A stretch of 47,571 bases of DNA, taken from NCBI GenBank assembly GCA_002428985.1, contig DIYL01000053.1, forward strand, positions 1 to 47,571, given 5' to 3'. Position numbers and translations under genes: made by a program. Of this stretch, positions 23,968 to 32,511 are shown piece by piece. Origin of the DNA: Anaerolineales bacterium UBA6055 (GTDB lineage: Bacteria; Chloroflexota; Anaerolineae; Aggregatilineales; Phototrophicaceae). The notes beneath the pieces were generated by a model. That model made no database searches and was not told the DNA's origin. It saw only the letters and a list, made by a program, of their open reading frames with translations. Every line of letters begins with the position of its first letter. Within the stretch, counting starts at the first letter, position 1.

Positions 23968-26076
23968 GTGACAAAACATCTATTCAGCCTTCTTCTACTC
24001 ATCGGCTTGGTTATTACAGGGTGTGGTGGTGCGCCAGAAGAAATTATTCCAACAGAAGTAAACCTACCGACAGCAGAACCAACCCTCGCGCCAACACAAA
24101 CTGCCGAACCAACAAATACCCCAGCTCCAATCCCGACTGAATTTATCATCCCAAAAACTGTCGCTGATAACCCAGATGAACAAGCCTATATGCGCATTAT
24201 CAATGCGGCTCCTGAATTAGATGTGGTAGATGTCTATGTCGAAGCGCTCGCGCTTGCCACTAATCTCAGCTACGGTGTGCTCAATGAGCGTGAAGAAATT
24301 GCGAGTGGGCGTTACACGGTTCGGATTTTACCGTCAGGTAGTTTTGTCACAGATGAGCCATTGTATGAAGAAACCCTCAATATCTTCGGGGGAGAATCAC
24401 TTATATTTGTGATTACAGGGACACCTGAAAATGTCACTTTTACCCGCCTGAACGAATCCAATGAGCCCCTACCCAACGATACCAGCAGGTTAATGATGGT
24501 CAACGCCTTGACTGGTGGGGACGATTTAGTCATGCTTTTAAATGATGTTCCACAAACAGCGATTACCCCATACCTACAAATTTCTGAAGTCACAACAAGC
24601 CAATCCAGACGCGTTACACTGACCTTCCGTAATGCTGGCGCTATCGTGGCGGAACAACTCCTTGACTTACGCGAGCGTGAGAATTACACAATAGCTGTCG
24701 TTGGCGATGTTACCCAACCAGAGGATATTCGGTTACTTATCCTTCAAAGTAGTGCACCCGGAATTACGTCCATAAGCCTAGTCAATGCGGCACCATCTAT
24801 CGGACTAGTTGATATTTATTTTGGAGACGAGCTCATTGTCAATGGTGCATCATATGGTGAGAACAGTGTGCCACAGCAAATTTTATCCGGAATATATGAT
24901 GTAAGTGTCTATGCAGAAGGTGCGAATCCTGACGATGTTACCCCAATTACGGGTACGCAATTTATCGCGAACCCAGATGAATTGATTGCCTTGGTTCTCA
25001 TTGGCGAACCCAACGCCTTGCGTTTTGCGACATACAGAAGTAATCCACAACCCACCTACGATAATCAAACGCGCATTGCGTTCCTAAATTCGCTTCAAAG
25101 TATCCCTAATATTTTATTGCAATCCAACAACGAACAACTCGATCAACGTCTGAGTTATGGTCGTGTAACAAATAGTGTCGAGCTCCTCACCGGAGATGCG
25201 CTAAGTTTCACATGGATACAACAATTACCGGATTCACAAGATATTGCTTTAGAGACCCTTACAGATTTTTCACTGGAAGCTGGTCTAAATTATCTGTATA
25301 TCTTTGCTGGACGCGGATTTGATGAGCCAATTTTATTATCATACGAGGTTGGTACGCTGGGTTTTGAAACAGTTATAGTAGAGGAAGAAGAAGAGCTAGA
25401 GCCTGTTATCATATCACAGCCAACAGAAGTGCGATTACTCAATATCTGGGAAGGTCGTCAAGTAAATGTACGGGTTGATGGTACGGTCGTTGCCGAAGGG
25501 TTAGATTATGGTAATGTGACGAATCCGTTAGTGATTGAAGCCGGTGAACGCAACATCTTATTCTCGGACATTGATGGTGATTTTGAATTAGTAGAGATTA
25601 CTGAAACATTTGAAGAAGGCAACGATTACTTTGTTGTAATCTTCAATAATTTATTTGATGACGAATTAGAAGGCGACATCCTTCTCATTGATGAGACTAA
25701 TGCAAATCTCACAACTGTTTCTAGTGCTATCCGCCTTATTGTCTTAGAAGCAGCTCTTGACTCACGTTATGGTCTCGGCTATTCCCTCCCATCAGACCAG
25801 CTGACACAACCCAACGCAGAAGAAGATTTCCGTCGGTCAATACCCGTTGGTATTGAGCAAATTGTTCGGGATGTTCCAGAGTTCAATGCGTCGACCATAC
25901 AGCGTCTACCCACAGGCCCTCACAATATCCGTATTATAGACAATCGTGAAGCAAAGCTATCGTTTACCCATACAGAAGTCGTATTAGAGCCAGCAATTCT
26001 GTATAACGTATTTTTATGGGAGAATCCGAGGACACGTCAGACAACAACTATTATCGTGCCCCATTCGTCACAATAA
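23968..26076 (+). CDS. DUF4397-repeat lipoprotein
   Basis: About 702 residues from a GTG at 23968, chosen because GTGGGGA ends seven bases upstream; an ATG at 23962 is too close to it, and a GTG at 23938 lacks an SD. The N terminus (MTKHLFSLLLLIGLVITGC) is a lipoprotein signal with Cys at residue 19, followed by a Thr/Pro/Glu linker. Five or six DUF4397-like modules follow, starting for example YMRIINAAPELDVVDVYV, RLMMVNALTGGDD, SISLVNAAPSIGLVDIYF, RIAFLNSLQSIPNI and EVRLLNIWEGRQVNVRVDG. An acidic stretch (about 470-480) divides the repeats. Being lipid-anchored, it could be the membrane-proximal partner of the secreted DUF4397 protein encoded upstream. The ligand is unknown. Confidence 0.85.
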   Translation: MTKHLFSLLLLIGLVITGCGGAPEEIIPTEVNLPTAEPTLAPTQTAEPTNTPAPIPTEFIIPKTVADNPDEQAYMRIINAAPELDVVDVYVEALALATNLSYGVLNEREEIASGRYTVRILPSGSFVTDEPLYEETLNIFGGESLIFVITGTPENVTFTRLNESNEPLPNDTSRLMMVNALTGGDDLVMLLNDVPQTAITPYLQISEVTTSQSRRVTLTFRNAGAIVAEQLLDLRERENYTIAVVGDVTQPEDIRLLILQSSAPGITSISLVNAAPSIGLVDIYFGDELIVNGASYGENSVPQQILSGIYDVSVYAEGANPDDVTPITGTQFIANPDELIALVLIGEPNALRFATYRSNPQPTYDNQTRIAFLNSLQSIPNILLQSNNEQLDQRLSYGRVTNSVELLTGDALSFTWIQQLPDSQDIALETLTDFSLEAGLNYLYIFAGRGFDEPILLSYEVGTLGFETVIVEEEEELEPVIISQPTEVRLLNIWEGRQVNVRVDGTVVAEGLDYGNVTNPLVIEAGERNILFSDIDGDFELVEITETFEEGNDYFVVIFNNLFDDELEGDILLIDETNANLTTVSSAIRLIVLEAALDSRYGLGYSLPSDQLTQPNAEEDFRRSIPVGIEQIVRDVPEFNASTIQRLPTGPHNIRIIDNREAKLSFTHTEVVLEPAILYNVFLWENPRTRQTTTIIVPHSSQ

Positions 26077-26150
26077 GGCTAGAAGATGTGGCGGGATTCG
26101 CTATAATGTCGCTGGCAAGTTTTCCAATGCACACATTAGGATAAGTTACT

Positions 26151-27104
26151 TTGCGCGTATTGATAACCGGAGCAAGCGGCTTTGTAGGACAACATCTCGC
26201 CACGCATCTCCATACAACAGATAATAATATAACCCTTTATGGGACAACATTAGAACACGAGCAAACACCGAAGAATGATATTATTACATATCATCCGATT
26301 GATTTACGGGATTCTACAGCCGTTCATACATTACTAGTGAATTGTAAGCCAGATTATATTTATCATCTGGCAGCGCAAGCATTTGTGCCACGTTCGTTTG
26401 AAGACCCATGGGAAACACTAGATAACAACATCCGCTCACAACTGAATATTATTCAGGCATGTCTAGCGCTCGATATTCAACCACGCATGCTCGTCATCAG
26501 CTCGGCAGAAGTCTATGGCTCAGTCAAAAGCGAGAACATGCCGATGGATGAAAACACGCCGATGCGTCCAACCAATCCATATAGTGTGAGCAAAGTCACG
26601 CAGGATCTACTTGGCTTGCAGTATTATCTCAGCCACAAATTACCGATTATGCGCGCTCGTGCGTTCAATCACATCGGCCCTGGACAAAATCCGCGCTTTG
26701 TCGCGCCAGCATTCGCCACGCAAATTGCAAAAATTGAGACATCTGCTCAAGAACCGTTTATATATGTTGGCAATCTAGAAGCAAAACGCGACTTTACAGA
26801 TGTGCGTGATATTGTTCGTGCTTACCACATGATCTTGACAACAGGCAACCCCGGTGAGGCATATAATGTCGCATCTGGCAAGGCTTATAGCATTCAGTAT
26901 CTACTTGACACCTTACTGAGCTACACTGACATTGATATCGATGTTCGTATTGATCCAGACCGTTTACGTCCAGTTGATGTACCAGAGATTCGGGGAGACA
27001 TCACCAAATTGACAACTGATACAGGCTGGCAACCGACCCTAACATTTGAAGAAACACTCAAGGATGTGCTAAACGATTGTCGCCAGCGCATCAAAAACAC
27101 CTAA
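26151..27104 (+). CDS. rmd: GDP-4-dehydro-6-deoxy-D-mannose reductase-like epimerase/dehydratase
   Basis: An extended short-chain dehydrogenase/reductase of 317 residues starting with TTG behind AGGA. The NAD(P) motif TGASGFVGQHL is at residues 6-16; the catalytic region shows ISSAEVYGSV and NPYSVSK (YxxxK). FNHIGPGQ and DVRDIVRAY are typical of the RMD-type reductases, which turn the GMD product GDP-4-keto-6-deoxymannose into GDP-D-rhamnose. gmd follows after 14 bases, which supports that assignment over other nucleotide-sugar epimerases. A TATAAT at 26102-26107 may be its -10 element, but no -35 is convincing. It probably supplies the glycan operon encoded at 30-36 kb. Confidence 0.83.
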   Translation: MRVLITGASGFVGQHLATHLHTTDNNITLYGTTLEHEQTPKNDIITYHPIDLRDSTAVHTLLVNCKPDYIYHLAAQAFVPRSFEDPWETLDNNIRSQLNIIQACLALDIQPRMLVISSAEVYGSVKSENMPMDENTPMRPTNPYSVSKVTQDLLGLQYYLSHKLPIMRARAFNHIGPGQNPRFVAPAFATQIAKIETSAQEPFIYVGNLEAKRDFTDVRDIVRAYHMILTTGNPGEAYNVASGKAYSIQYLLDTLLSYTDIDIDVRIDPDRLRPVDVPEIRGDITKLTTDTGWQPTLTFEETLKDVLNDCRQRIKNT

Positions 27105-27118
27105 GGAGCAATTATCAT

Positions 27119-28099
27119 ATGGCAAAGAAAGCATTAATTACCGGCATCACCGGGCAAGACGGTTCATATCTTGCTGAATTCTTGCTCGAAAAGGGCTATG
27201 AAGTTTACGGTATGGTTCGTCGTACTAGTACAGTACGCTACGAACGTATTGAACATATACAAAATCAACTCAATATCATTCAGGGTGATATGGGGGATTT
27301 ATCCAGTTTAATTACCGCAATCAGCACAATTGAACCCGACGAAGTCTATAACCTCGCCGCCCAGAGTTTCGTCCCAACGTCGTGGAATCAACCTGTTTTT
27401 ACAGGTGATATTACTGGACTTGGTGTGACCCGCATACTAGATGCGATTCGTACAGTAAATCCCAAGATTCGTTTCTATCAAGCATCGAGTAGCGAGATGT
27501 TTGGAAAAGTACAAGAAGTACCACAAAAAGAAACCACACCATTTTACCCACGTAGCCCATATGGTGTTGCAAAAGTATATGGGCATTGGATTACAGTCAA
27601 CTATCGTGAAAGTTATGATATGTATGCCTGTAGTGGCATTCTCTTCAACCATGAATCACCACGCCGCGGGATGGAATTTGTAACCCGTAAAGTCACCTAT
27701 CATGCGGCAAAGATCAAATTGGGACTTGCTGATGAAATCCGTATCGGCAATACGGATGCCAAACGCGATTGGGGATTTGCTGGTGATTATGTACGAGCTA
27801 TGTGGATGATGCTACAACAAGAAAAAGCTGATGACTATGTTGTTGCAACTGGAGAGACACATTCTGTTGAACGCCTACTAGAGGTTGCTTTTAATTGTGT
27901 CGATCTCAATTGGAAAGATTACGCAGTACAAGACCCGCGTTTCATGCGCCCAGCAGAGGTTGATTTACTCGTTGGTGATCCTAAGAAAGCGAAAGATAAA
28001 CTCGGTTGGGAACCCGAAGTCAGCTTTGAAGAACTCATCGGCATGATGGTAGAGGGTGATCTTAAAAAACTCAAAGAAAATCCAGAATCGGTTATCTAA
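27119..28099 (+). CDS. gmd: GDP-mannose 4,6-dehydratase
   Basis: Converts GDP-D-mannose to GDP-4-keto-6-deoxy-D-mannose, the precursor of GDP-rhamnose and GDP-fucose. The ATG at 27119 follows AAGGAG. The cofactor motif is TGITGQDGSYLAEFLL, the NADP-type segment is RRTSTVRYERIEHI, and the active site shows QASSSEMFG and SPYGVAK (YxxxK), followed by LFNHESPRRGMEFVTRK, a GMD hallmark. 326 residues is slightly shorter than the E. coli enzyme. The stop overlaps the start of the next gene as TAATG, so translation is coupled to the tatD gene. Confidence 0.95.
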   Translation: MAKKALITGITGQDGSYLAEFLLEKGYEVYGMVRRTSTVRYERIEHIQNQLNIIQGDMGDLSSLITAISTIEPDEVYNLAAQSFVPTSWNQPVFTGDITGLGVTRILDAIRTVNPKIRFYQASSSEMFGKVQEVPQKETTPFYPRSPYGVAKVYGHWITVNYRESYDMYACSGILFNHESPRRGMEFVTRKVTYHAAKIKLGLADEIRIGNTDAKRDWGFAGDYVRAMWMMLQQEKADDYVVATGETHSVERLLEVAFNCVDLNWKDYAVQDPRFMRPAEVDLLVGDPKKAKDKLGWEPEVSFEELIGMMVEGDLKKLKENPESVI

Positions 28100-28893
28100 T
28101 GCCTAAAGTAGAACTCATCGATACACATTGTCACCTAAATTTCCACAAGTATAATGATGACCATGATGAGGTCATCCAACGTGCACACGATGCAGGGGTA
28201 CACCGAATTATTATCCCTGCAATTGACCTTGATACATGTCAAGAAGCGCTTACGCTGGCTGACCAATACGAGGAAATCTATGTAGCGGTCGGTATCCATC
28301 CCAACAGCACAACAGATTTTTCCGATGATACCTTGGATGCTGTGCGCGACTGCGCAAAACACAGCAAGGTCATATCCATCGGGGAAATTGGGCTTGACTA
28401 TTATTGGGATAAAAGCCCAAAAGATATTCAGCGAAAAAGTTTTGAGCAACAACTAGAGCTTGCCTCAGACCTTGAATTACCTGTCATTATCCATAATCGT
28501 GAAGCCAGTGTAGACACACTCGATGTATTAGAAACATGGGCAAGTGATTTACCAGATAGCCTTAAGCAACGCCCGGGTGTTTTACATTCTTTTTCTGCAG
28601 CACCAGATATTGCAGAACGCGCCTTAGCCATCGGCTTTTATCTCGGATTCACAGGACCCATTACATTCAAAAAAGCTCAGGATTTGCGTGATGTTGCTGA
28701 AACAGTCCCACTTGATCGTATCCTTGTTGAAACGGATGGACCATTCCTCACCCCACACCCCTATCGGGGTAAGCGCAACGAACCAGCTTACGTTCAATAT
28801 ATGACTGAAAAATTAGCTGAGTTACATAACGTTTCATATGAGGAAATGGCAAAATATACCACAGATAATGCTGTTCGACTCTTCGACTTGTAA
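28099..28893 (+). CDS. tatD: TatD-family metal-dependent hydrolase
   Basis: A 264-residue TIM-barrel hydrolase of the TatD family, which has 3'-5' exonuclease and DNase activity and has been linked to DNA repair and D-aminoacyl-tRNA-type quality control. Metal ligands: DTHCHL (residues 8-13), IGEIGLDYY with the bridging Glu, VIIHNREA, VLHSFSA and LVETDGPFL with the terminal Asp. Length is standard. The gene starts on the last base of the gmd stop codon (TAATG), with no functional link known to nucleotide-sugar synthesis. Confidence 0.92.
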   Translation: MPKVELIDTHCHLNFHKYNDDHDEVIQRAHDAGVHRIIIPAIDLDTCQEALTLADQYEEIYVAVGIHPNSTTDFSDDTLDAVRDCAKHSKVISIGEIGLDYYWDKSPKDIQRKSFEQQLELASDLELPVIIHNREASVDTLDVLETWASDLPDSLKQRPGVLHSFSAAPDIAERALAIGFYLGFTGPITFKKAQDLRDVAETVPLDRILVETDGPFLTPHPYRGKRNEPAYVQYMTEKLAELHNVSYEEMAKYTTDNAVRLFDL

Positions 28894-28895
28894 TC

Positions 28896-28923
28896 AAAAA
28901 AGGGCAGATATGGTCTACCCTTT
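28896..28923. terminator. Bidirectional terminator between tatD and the repeat-protein gene
   Basis: A 10-bp stem (AAAGGGCAGA with TCTACCCTTT, one mismatch) with a 5-base loop. On the minus strand it is followed by a run of T residues, so it should end the convergent repeat-protein gene well and tatD less strongly. Confidence 0.75.
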
Positions 28924-28946
28924 CGAGAACTTATATGCGGTTGATT

Positions 28947-29972
28947 TTAGTTACCAGATTCACTCTCGGGTGGCATCATATTGTCACGATTAACAGGTTG
29001 ATCAAGGCGATCTGTCAGGGTAGTGCGAATGGTCTCGAGTCGTTCATCTGCTTGTTCTTGTGTCAACCGACCATTCTCAACGGCATTCGCCAACCGCTCT
29101 TCTGTATCAACCAGTAGACCACTCACAAATGTATCTACATCAACACCCTCATCTGTCAAAATTTGAGCAGGCGTCACACCGTCACGCAATTGTGGTAGTA
29201 GTTCACGTGGGGTCAATCCTGTTTCTTCTGCAATTTGGCGTAAAATCCCAAGCCCACGCTCTCCGCGTTCACCCAAGTCAGGACGATTAGGGCGGAATTC
29301 ACCATTCAAAATATCTGTGAATGTCCCTTCTAATGTCGATAAGAGTTCATCACCCTGCTCTTGTGTAATGCGATCATTTTCGATCCATTTGGTTACGCGT
29401 TCGGTTGCAATTGCCATCGCCCGTGCAGTCACATCTTCAACGGTACTGCCATTATCTGTGATGATATCCGCTAATGTACTGCCATCGCGCACTTGTTGGA
29501 TAATGTCACTTGCCTCAAGTTCAGTCAATTCTGTCACAGCAACAGCTAGCGCACGTTCAATGCCATCGCGAGGATTGGCGTCACTAATCAGTGACAATTC
29601 GCCATTTACACCATCAGTTATGACTTGTTCAAGATTTTCCAGAATACGATCAGCCTGATCCTGCGTAATTGTGTTGTTAGCAACGGCTTCATTGGCACGT
29701 TCAGTTGCATTCGTTACAGCAGTTGATACAACAGCATCAACACTTCCGCCGTTAGCGACAATTACGTCAGCGAGTGTCGCACCATCAGGTGCAAGTTGCG
29801 CTAAAATCTGACTCGGTTGTAAACCTGTTTCAGCGGAGGTCGCCTGAATAACCGCACGGATGAGTCCACCGCGCACATCTGAACGGGATGTGTCATCATC
29901 TTGTGCACCTACAACACCGACCATCACCATCAAAATCGAGAAAATCGTCAAAATCAATCCAAAGCGTTTCAT
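28947..29972 (-). CDS. Secreted protein with three internal helical repeats
   Basis: A 341-residue exported protein. The signal peptide is at about 1-23 (ending VVGAQ) and an acidic segment follows. The rest is three imperfect repeats of about 85-90 residues. Each starts with a helix, then a turn of the type GLQPSQILAQL or GLTPRELLPQLRDG, then G-x-T/S-x-A-x-I-x-x-x-x-G-x-x-V/D, a helix A-T-E-R/E-E-R, and ends NxxITQDQADRILENLEQ or NGRLTQEQADERLETIR. The C terminus is polar (NRDNMMPPESESGN) with no anchor. This hairpin pattern resembles YckD/DUF2680-like sequences, but I cannot place it firmly. A GGAGG ribosome site lies before the ATG. It is divergent from the glycan operon and could be surface-related. 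Confidence 0.75.
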   Translation of the reverse strand: MKRFGLILTIFSILMVMVGVVGAQDDDTSRSDVRGGLIRAVIQATSAETGLQPSQILAQLAPDGATLADVIVANGGSVDAVVSTAVTNATERANEAVANNTITQDQADRILENLEQVITDGVNGELSLISDANPRDGIERALAVAVTELTELEASDIIQQVRDGSTLADIITDNGSTVEDVTARAMAIATERVTKWIENDRITQEQGDELLSTLEGTFTDILNGEFRPNRPDLGERGERGLGILRQIAEETGLTPRELLPQLRDGVTPAQILTDEGVDVDTFVSGLLVDTEERLANAVENGRLTQEQADERLETIRTTLTDRLDQPVNRDNMMPPESESGN

Positions 29973-30113
29973 GTACCTATACCTCCACAGTATATTTGTT
30001 TGAGAAATTTGCTTGTGTTATCTGTATATTGAACGAAACCTGTAATCAAATCTCTCGATTTCTGTAAAACGTTGGTAAACTCTCTGTCAGTAAATGTAAA
30101 AGGAAAATCAATC

Positions 30114-31067
30114 ATGATTGATATTTCGATCGTTATCGTCAATTGGAATGTCAAGGATTTACTGGATAAATGCCTTGCCAGCCTGCAGAATGGTACAGTC
30201 GCCATAAATAAAACAGATGGCGAACGTCCTGTTGTTGAAATTATTGTCGTAGATTCGGCAAGTTCCGATGATAGTGTGGCAATGGTGCGAGAAAAATATC
30301 CTGATGTGAAGCTTTTGGCACAAACTGACAATGTAGGCTTTACACGCGGCAATAATATCGGGTTTGCTGAAGCAACCGGACGATATTTGTTACTGTTGAA
30401 CCCAGATACTGAAATTATCGATGATATCCTTCGACAGCTATTTACCTACATGGAACAGAATGCCGAAGTCGGCATTATAGGACCGCACACCCTCAATACC
30501 GATGGCACACACCAATCGACCCGTCGTCGCTTCCCGACCTTAACAACCGGTATATTTGAGAGCACATGGTTCGCTTCATTCGCACCTAAATCCGTCGAGA
30601 CACACTACAAAATGCTTGATAGTGACGACAATGCGATTTTGGACGTCGATTGGGTACAAGGATCAGCGATGCTTGTCAGGTGTGACATTTATGAGCAACT
30701 CGGTGGACTTGATGAGGGGTATGTTATGTATTCCGAGGAAATGGACTGGTGCAAACGCACTAAAGATGCCGGATGGCGTGTCGTCTATCATGGTGAATCT
30801 TTTATCACACATCATGGTGGGGGTAGTAGCGACCAAGTTGCCGCCTTCAAACAAATACAATTCCATACCAGTAAACTGCGCTATTTCCGCAAACATCATG
30901 GTTACACTACCTATTTTACCCTACGCATAATTACCCTGTTACAATTCGCGTGGCAACTTCTGCTTGAAGGTGCGAAAGGACTCATCGGGCATAAACGCGA
31001 TATACGACGCAATCGTGTCAAAGTTTATTGGCAAGTTTTACGAAACGGACTCAAGGCAACCGTATGA
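30114..31067 (+). CDS. Family 2 glycosyltransferase (rhamnosyltransferase-like)
   Basis: A GT-A fold glycosyltransferase of 317 residues. The ATG at 30114 follows AAAGGA. The N-terminal strand ISIVIVNWN and the DSASSDDSVAMV motif bind the nucleotide; LLLNPDTEI carries the DxD-like metal site; VQGSAMLVRCDIYEQLGGLD and YSEEMDWCKR belong to the acceptor/catalytic region with the ED-type base. The pattern matches WbbL-like rhamnosyltransferases, and rmd/gmd upstream would supply GDP-rhamnose, but sugar specificity cannot be read from the sequence. It is first gene of the glycan operon and overlaps the next by ATGA. Confidence 0.9.
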   Translation: MIDISIVIVNWNVKDLLDKCLASLQNGTVAINKTDGERPVVEIIVVDSASSDDSVAMVREKYPDVKLLAQTDNVGFTRGNNIGFAEATGRYLLLLNPDTEIIDDILRQLFTYMEQNAEVGIIGPHTLNTDGTHQSTRRRFPTLTTGIFESTWFASFAPKSVETHYKMLDSDDNAILDVDWVQGSAMLVRCDIYEQLGGLDEGYVMYSEEMDWCKRTKDAGWRVVYHGESFITHHGGGSSDQVAAFKQIQFHTSKLRYFRKHHGYTTYFTLRIITLLQFAWQLLLEGAKGLIGHKRDIRRNRVKVYWQVLRNGLKATV

Positions 31068-32197
31068 AAATAGGTATCATCACAGGTGAATTTCCACCCA
31101 TGCCCGGCGGGGTTGGTGCATTTTCGAGCATTTTAGCCGAAACGATGCAAGGACAGGGTCATGAGGTACATGTCCTGAGTCGGCACGGTACAGTAAGCGA
31201 TACATTACCCATCAGCACAGTCAGTCGATGGGGCTTAAGTACTGTCGCGCCGATCCAAGAGTGGGTCAATAAACACCAATTTGATGTCATCAATTTACAA
31301 TTTCAAACAGCTGCCTTTGATATGTCAGCAACAGTACATTTCTTGCCTCAAATGATTCATACGCCGTTTGTCACGACATTTCATGATTTGCGTTTTCCCT
31401 ATTTATTCCCGAAAGCTGGACCACTACGAGATTGGATTGTGCAACACCTTGCCAACAAATCGGACGGTGTCATTGCAACAAATCACGAAGACGGCGACCA
31501 ACTCGCGTATCTACCGTATAGTACTGTCATTCCAATCGGCAGTAACATCATGACCGACCTACCTGCTGATTATGATCCGAAACAATGGCGAGAAAAAGTC
31601 GGTGCAGACAGTGATACACTCTTGCTGGGACACTTTGGATTTATCAAAGAGGTCAAAGGCATCGACTACTTGCTAGAAGCAGCATCTAAGTTAATCGACC
31701 GAGGGATTAAACTCAAACTCGTCTTTATTGGTGGACGGAGCAACACAGTCGATGGTGGTAGCGATGATCCTTATGTGACCCAAGTTGACAAACGCATTCA
31801 ACAAATTGGATTAACAGATTTTGTACATTGGACAGGGTTTGTCGAAGAAGATGAAGTCGCCCAATATTTAAGCGCGGTTGATTTAGTGACGCTACCTTTT
31901 TTGGATGGTGCATCATATCGGCGTGGGAGTCTTATGGCAGCAATACAATATGGTTGCGCGATTTTAACTACGCAACCACAAGTCAAAATCCCAACTTTCA
32001 AGCATGAGATTAACCTATGGCTAGTCCCGACCTATTCTGCGATTCAAATCGAACAGGGTGTCTTACATCTACTCGAACATGATTATCATCTGACTGATTT
32101 ACGTGAGGGCGCATTACAACTGCGTCAGGAATTCGATTGGGATATGATAGCCAGTGAGACTATAAAATTCTATCAAACAGTTTTAGATAGACAATAA
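31064..32197 (+). CDS. Family 4-type glycosyltransferase
   Basis: A GT-B fold glycosyltransferase of 377 residues. The start ATG overlaps the stop of the preceding gene (ATGA). The N-terminal domain begins IGIITGEFPPMPGGVGAF with the Gly-rich acceptor loop typical of GT4. The C-terminal domain has LGHFGFIKEVKGIDYLLEA and a later segment with DLVTLPFLDGASYRRGSLMA that holds the E/R-type nucleotide-sugar site, although the usual EGFG-type motif is altered. It probably adds a further sugar to the glycan begun by the GT2 enzyme at the membrane surface. Specificity is unknown. Confidence 0.88.
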   Translation: MKIGIITGEFPPMPGGVGAFSSILAETMQGQGHEVHVLSRHGTVSDTLPISTVSRWGLSTVAPIQEWVNKHQFDVINLQFQTAAFDMSATVHFLPQMIHTPFVTTFHDLRFPYLFPKAGPLRDWIVQHLANKSDGVIATNHEDGDQLAYLPYSTVIPIGSNIMTDLPADYDPKQWREKVGADSDTLLLGHFGFIKEVKGIDYLLEAASKLIDRGIKLKLVFIGGRSNTVDGGSDDPYVTQVDKRIQQIGLTDFVHWTGFVEEDEVAQYLSAVDLVTLPFLDGASYRRGSLMAAIQYGCAILTTQPQVKIPTFKHEINLWLVPTYSAIQIEQGVLHLLEHDYHLTDLREGALQLRQEFDWDMIASETIKFYQTVLDRQ

Positions 32198-32217
32198 ACG
32201 GAAAAGGACACAACACG

Positions 32218-32511
32218 TTGAGCGATGCATCATTTCGGATGATTATAGAGGATACTTTTCTGATTAAAGGGCGGGGTACAGTTGTCGTCGGCATTATTGA
32301 AGCAGGCAGCATCAAAAAGGGAGACAAAGTCACCCTTATGTCAACAGCTCAGAAACCCATGATCACAGCAACGATTAGTAGCATTGACATGATGTCTCAG
32401 GCGATGACTACAGAAACAATTGGGCTTCTTGTATATAGTGAAAAATTCCACGCCATGGCAGAAAAAGGCATGCTGGTCATATCAGATGAAAGCAACCGAG
32501 GTGATCAGTGA
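32218..32511 (+). CDS. Free-standing EF-Tu domain II-like protein
   Basis: A 97-residue protein starting with TTG after AAAAGGACA. Nearly all of it resembles the second (beta-barrel) domain of translation GTPases such as EF-Tu: FRMIIEDTFLIKGRGTVVVG, then IIEAGSIKKGDKVTLMS, corresponds to the EF-Tu pattern IEDVFSI-GRGTVVTGRVE-G-IK-GD-V. There is no GTPase domain and no room for one, since the flanking genes are close. The 3' end overlaps the next start codon (GTGA), so it is firmly inside the glycan operon. Domain II binds aminoacyl-tRNA ends and ribosomal elements in EF-Tu; what the isolated barrel does here is unknown. Confidence 0.8.
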   Translation: MSDASFRMIIEDTFLIKGRGTVVVGIIEAGSIKKGDKVTLMSTAQKPMITATISSIDMMSQAMTTETIGLLVYSEKFHAMAEKGMLVISDESNRGDQ

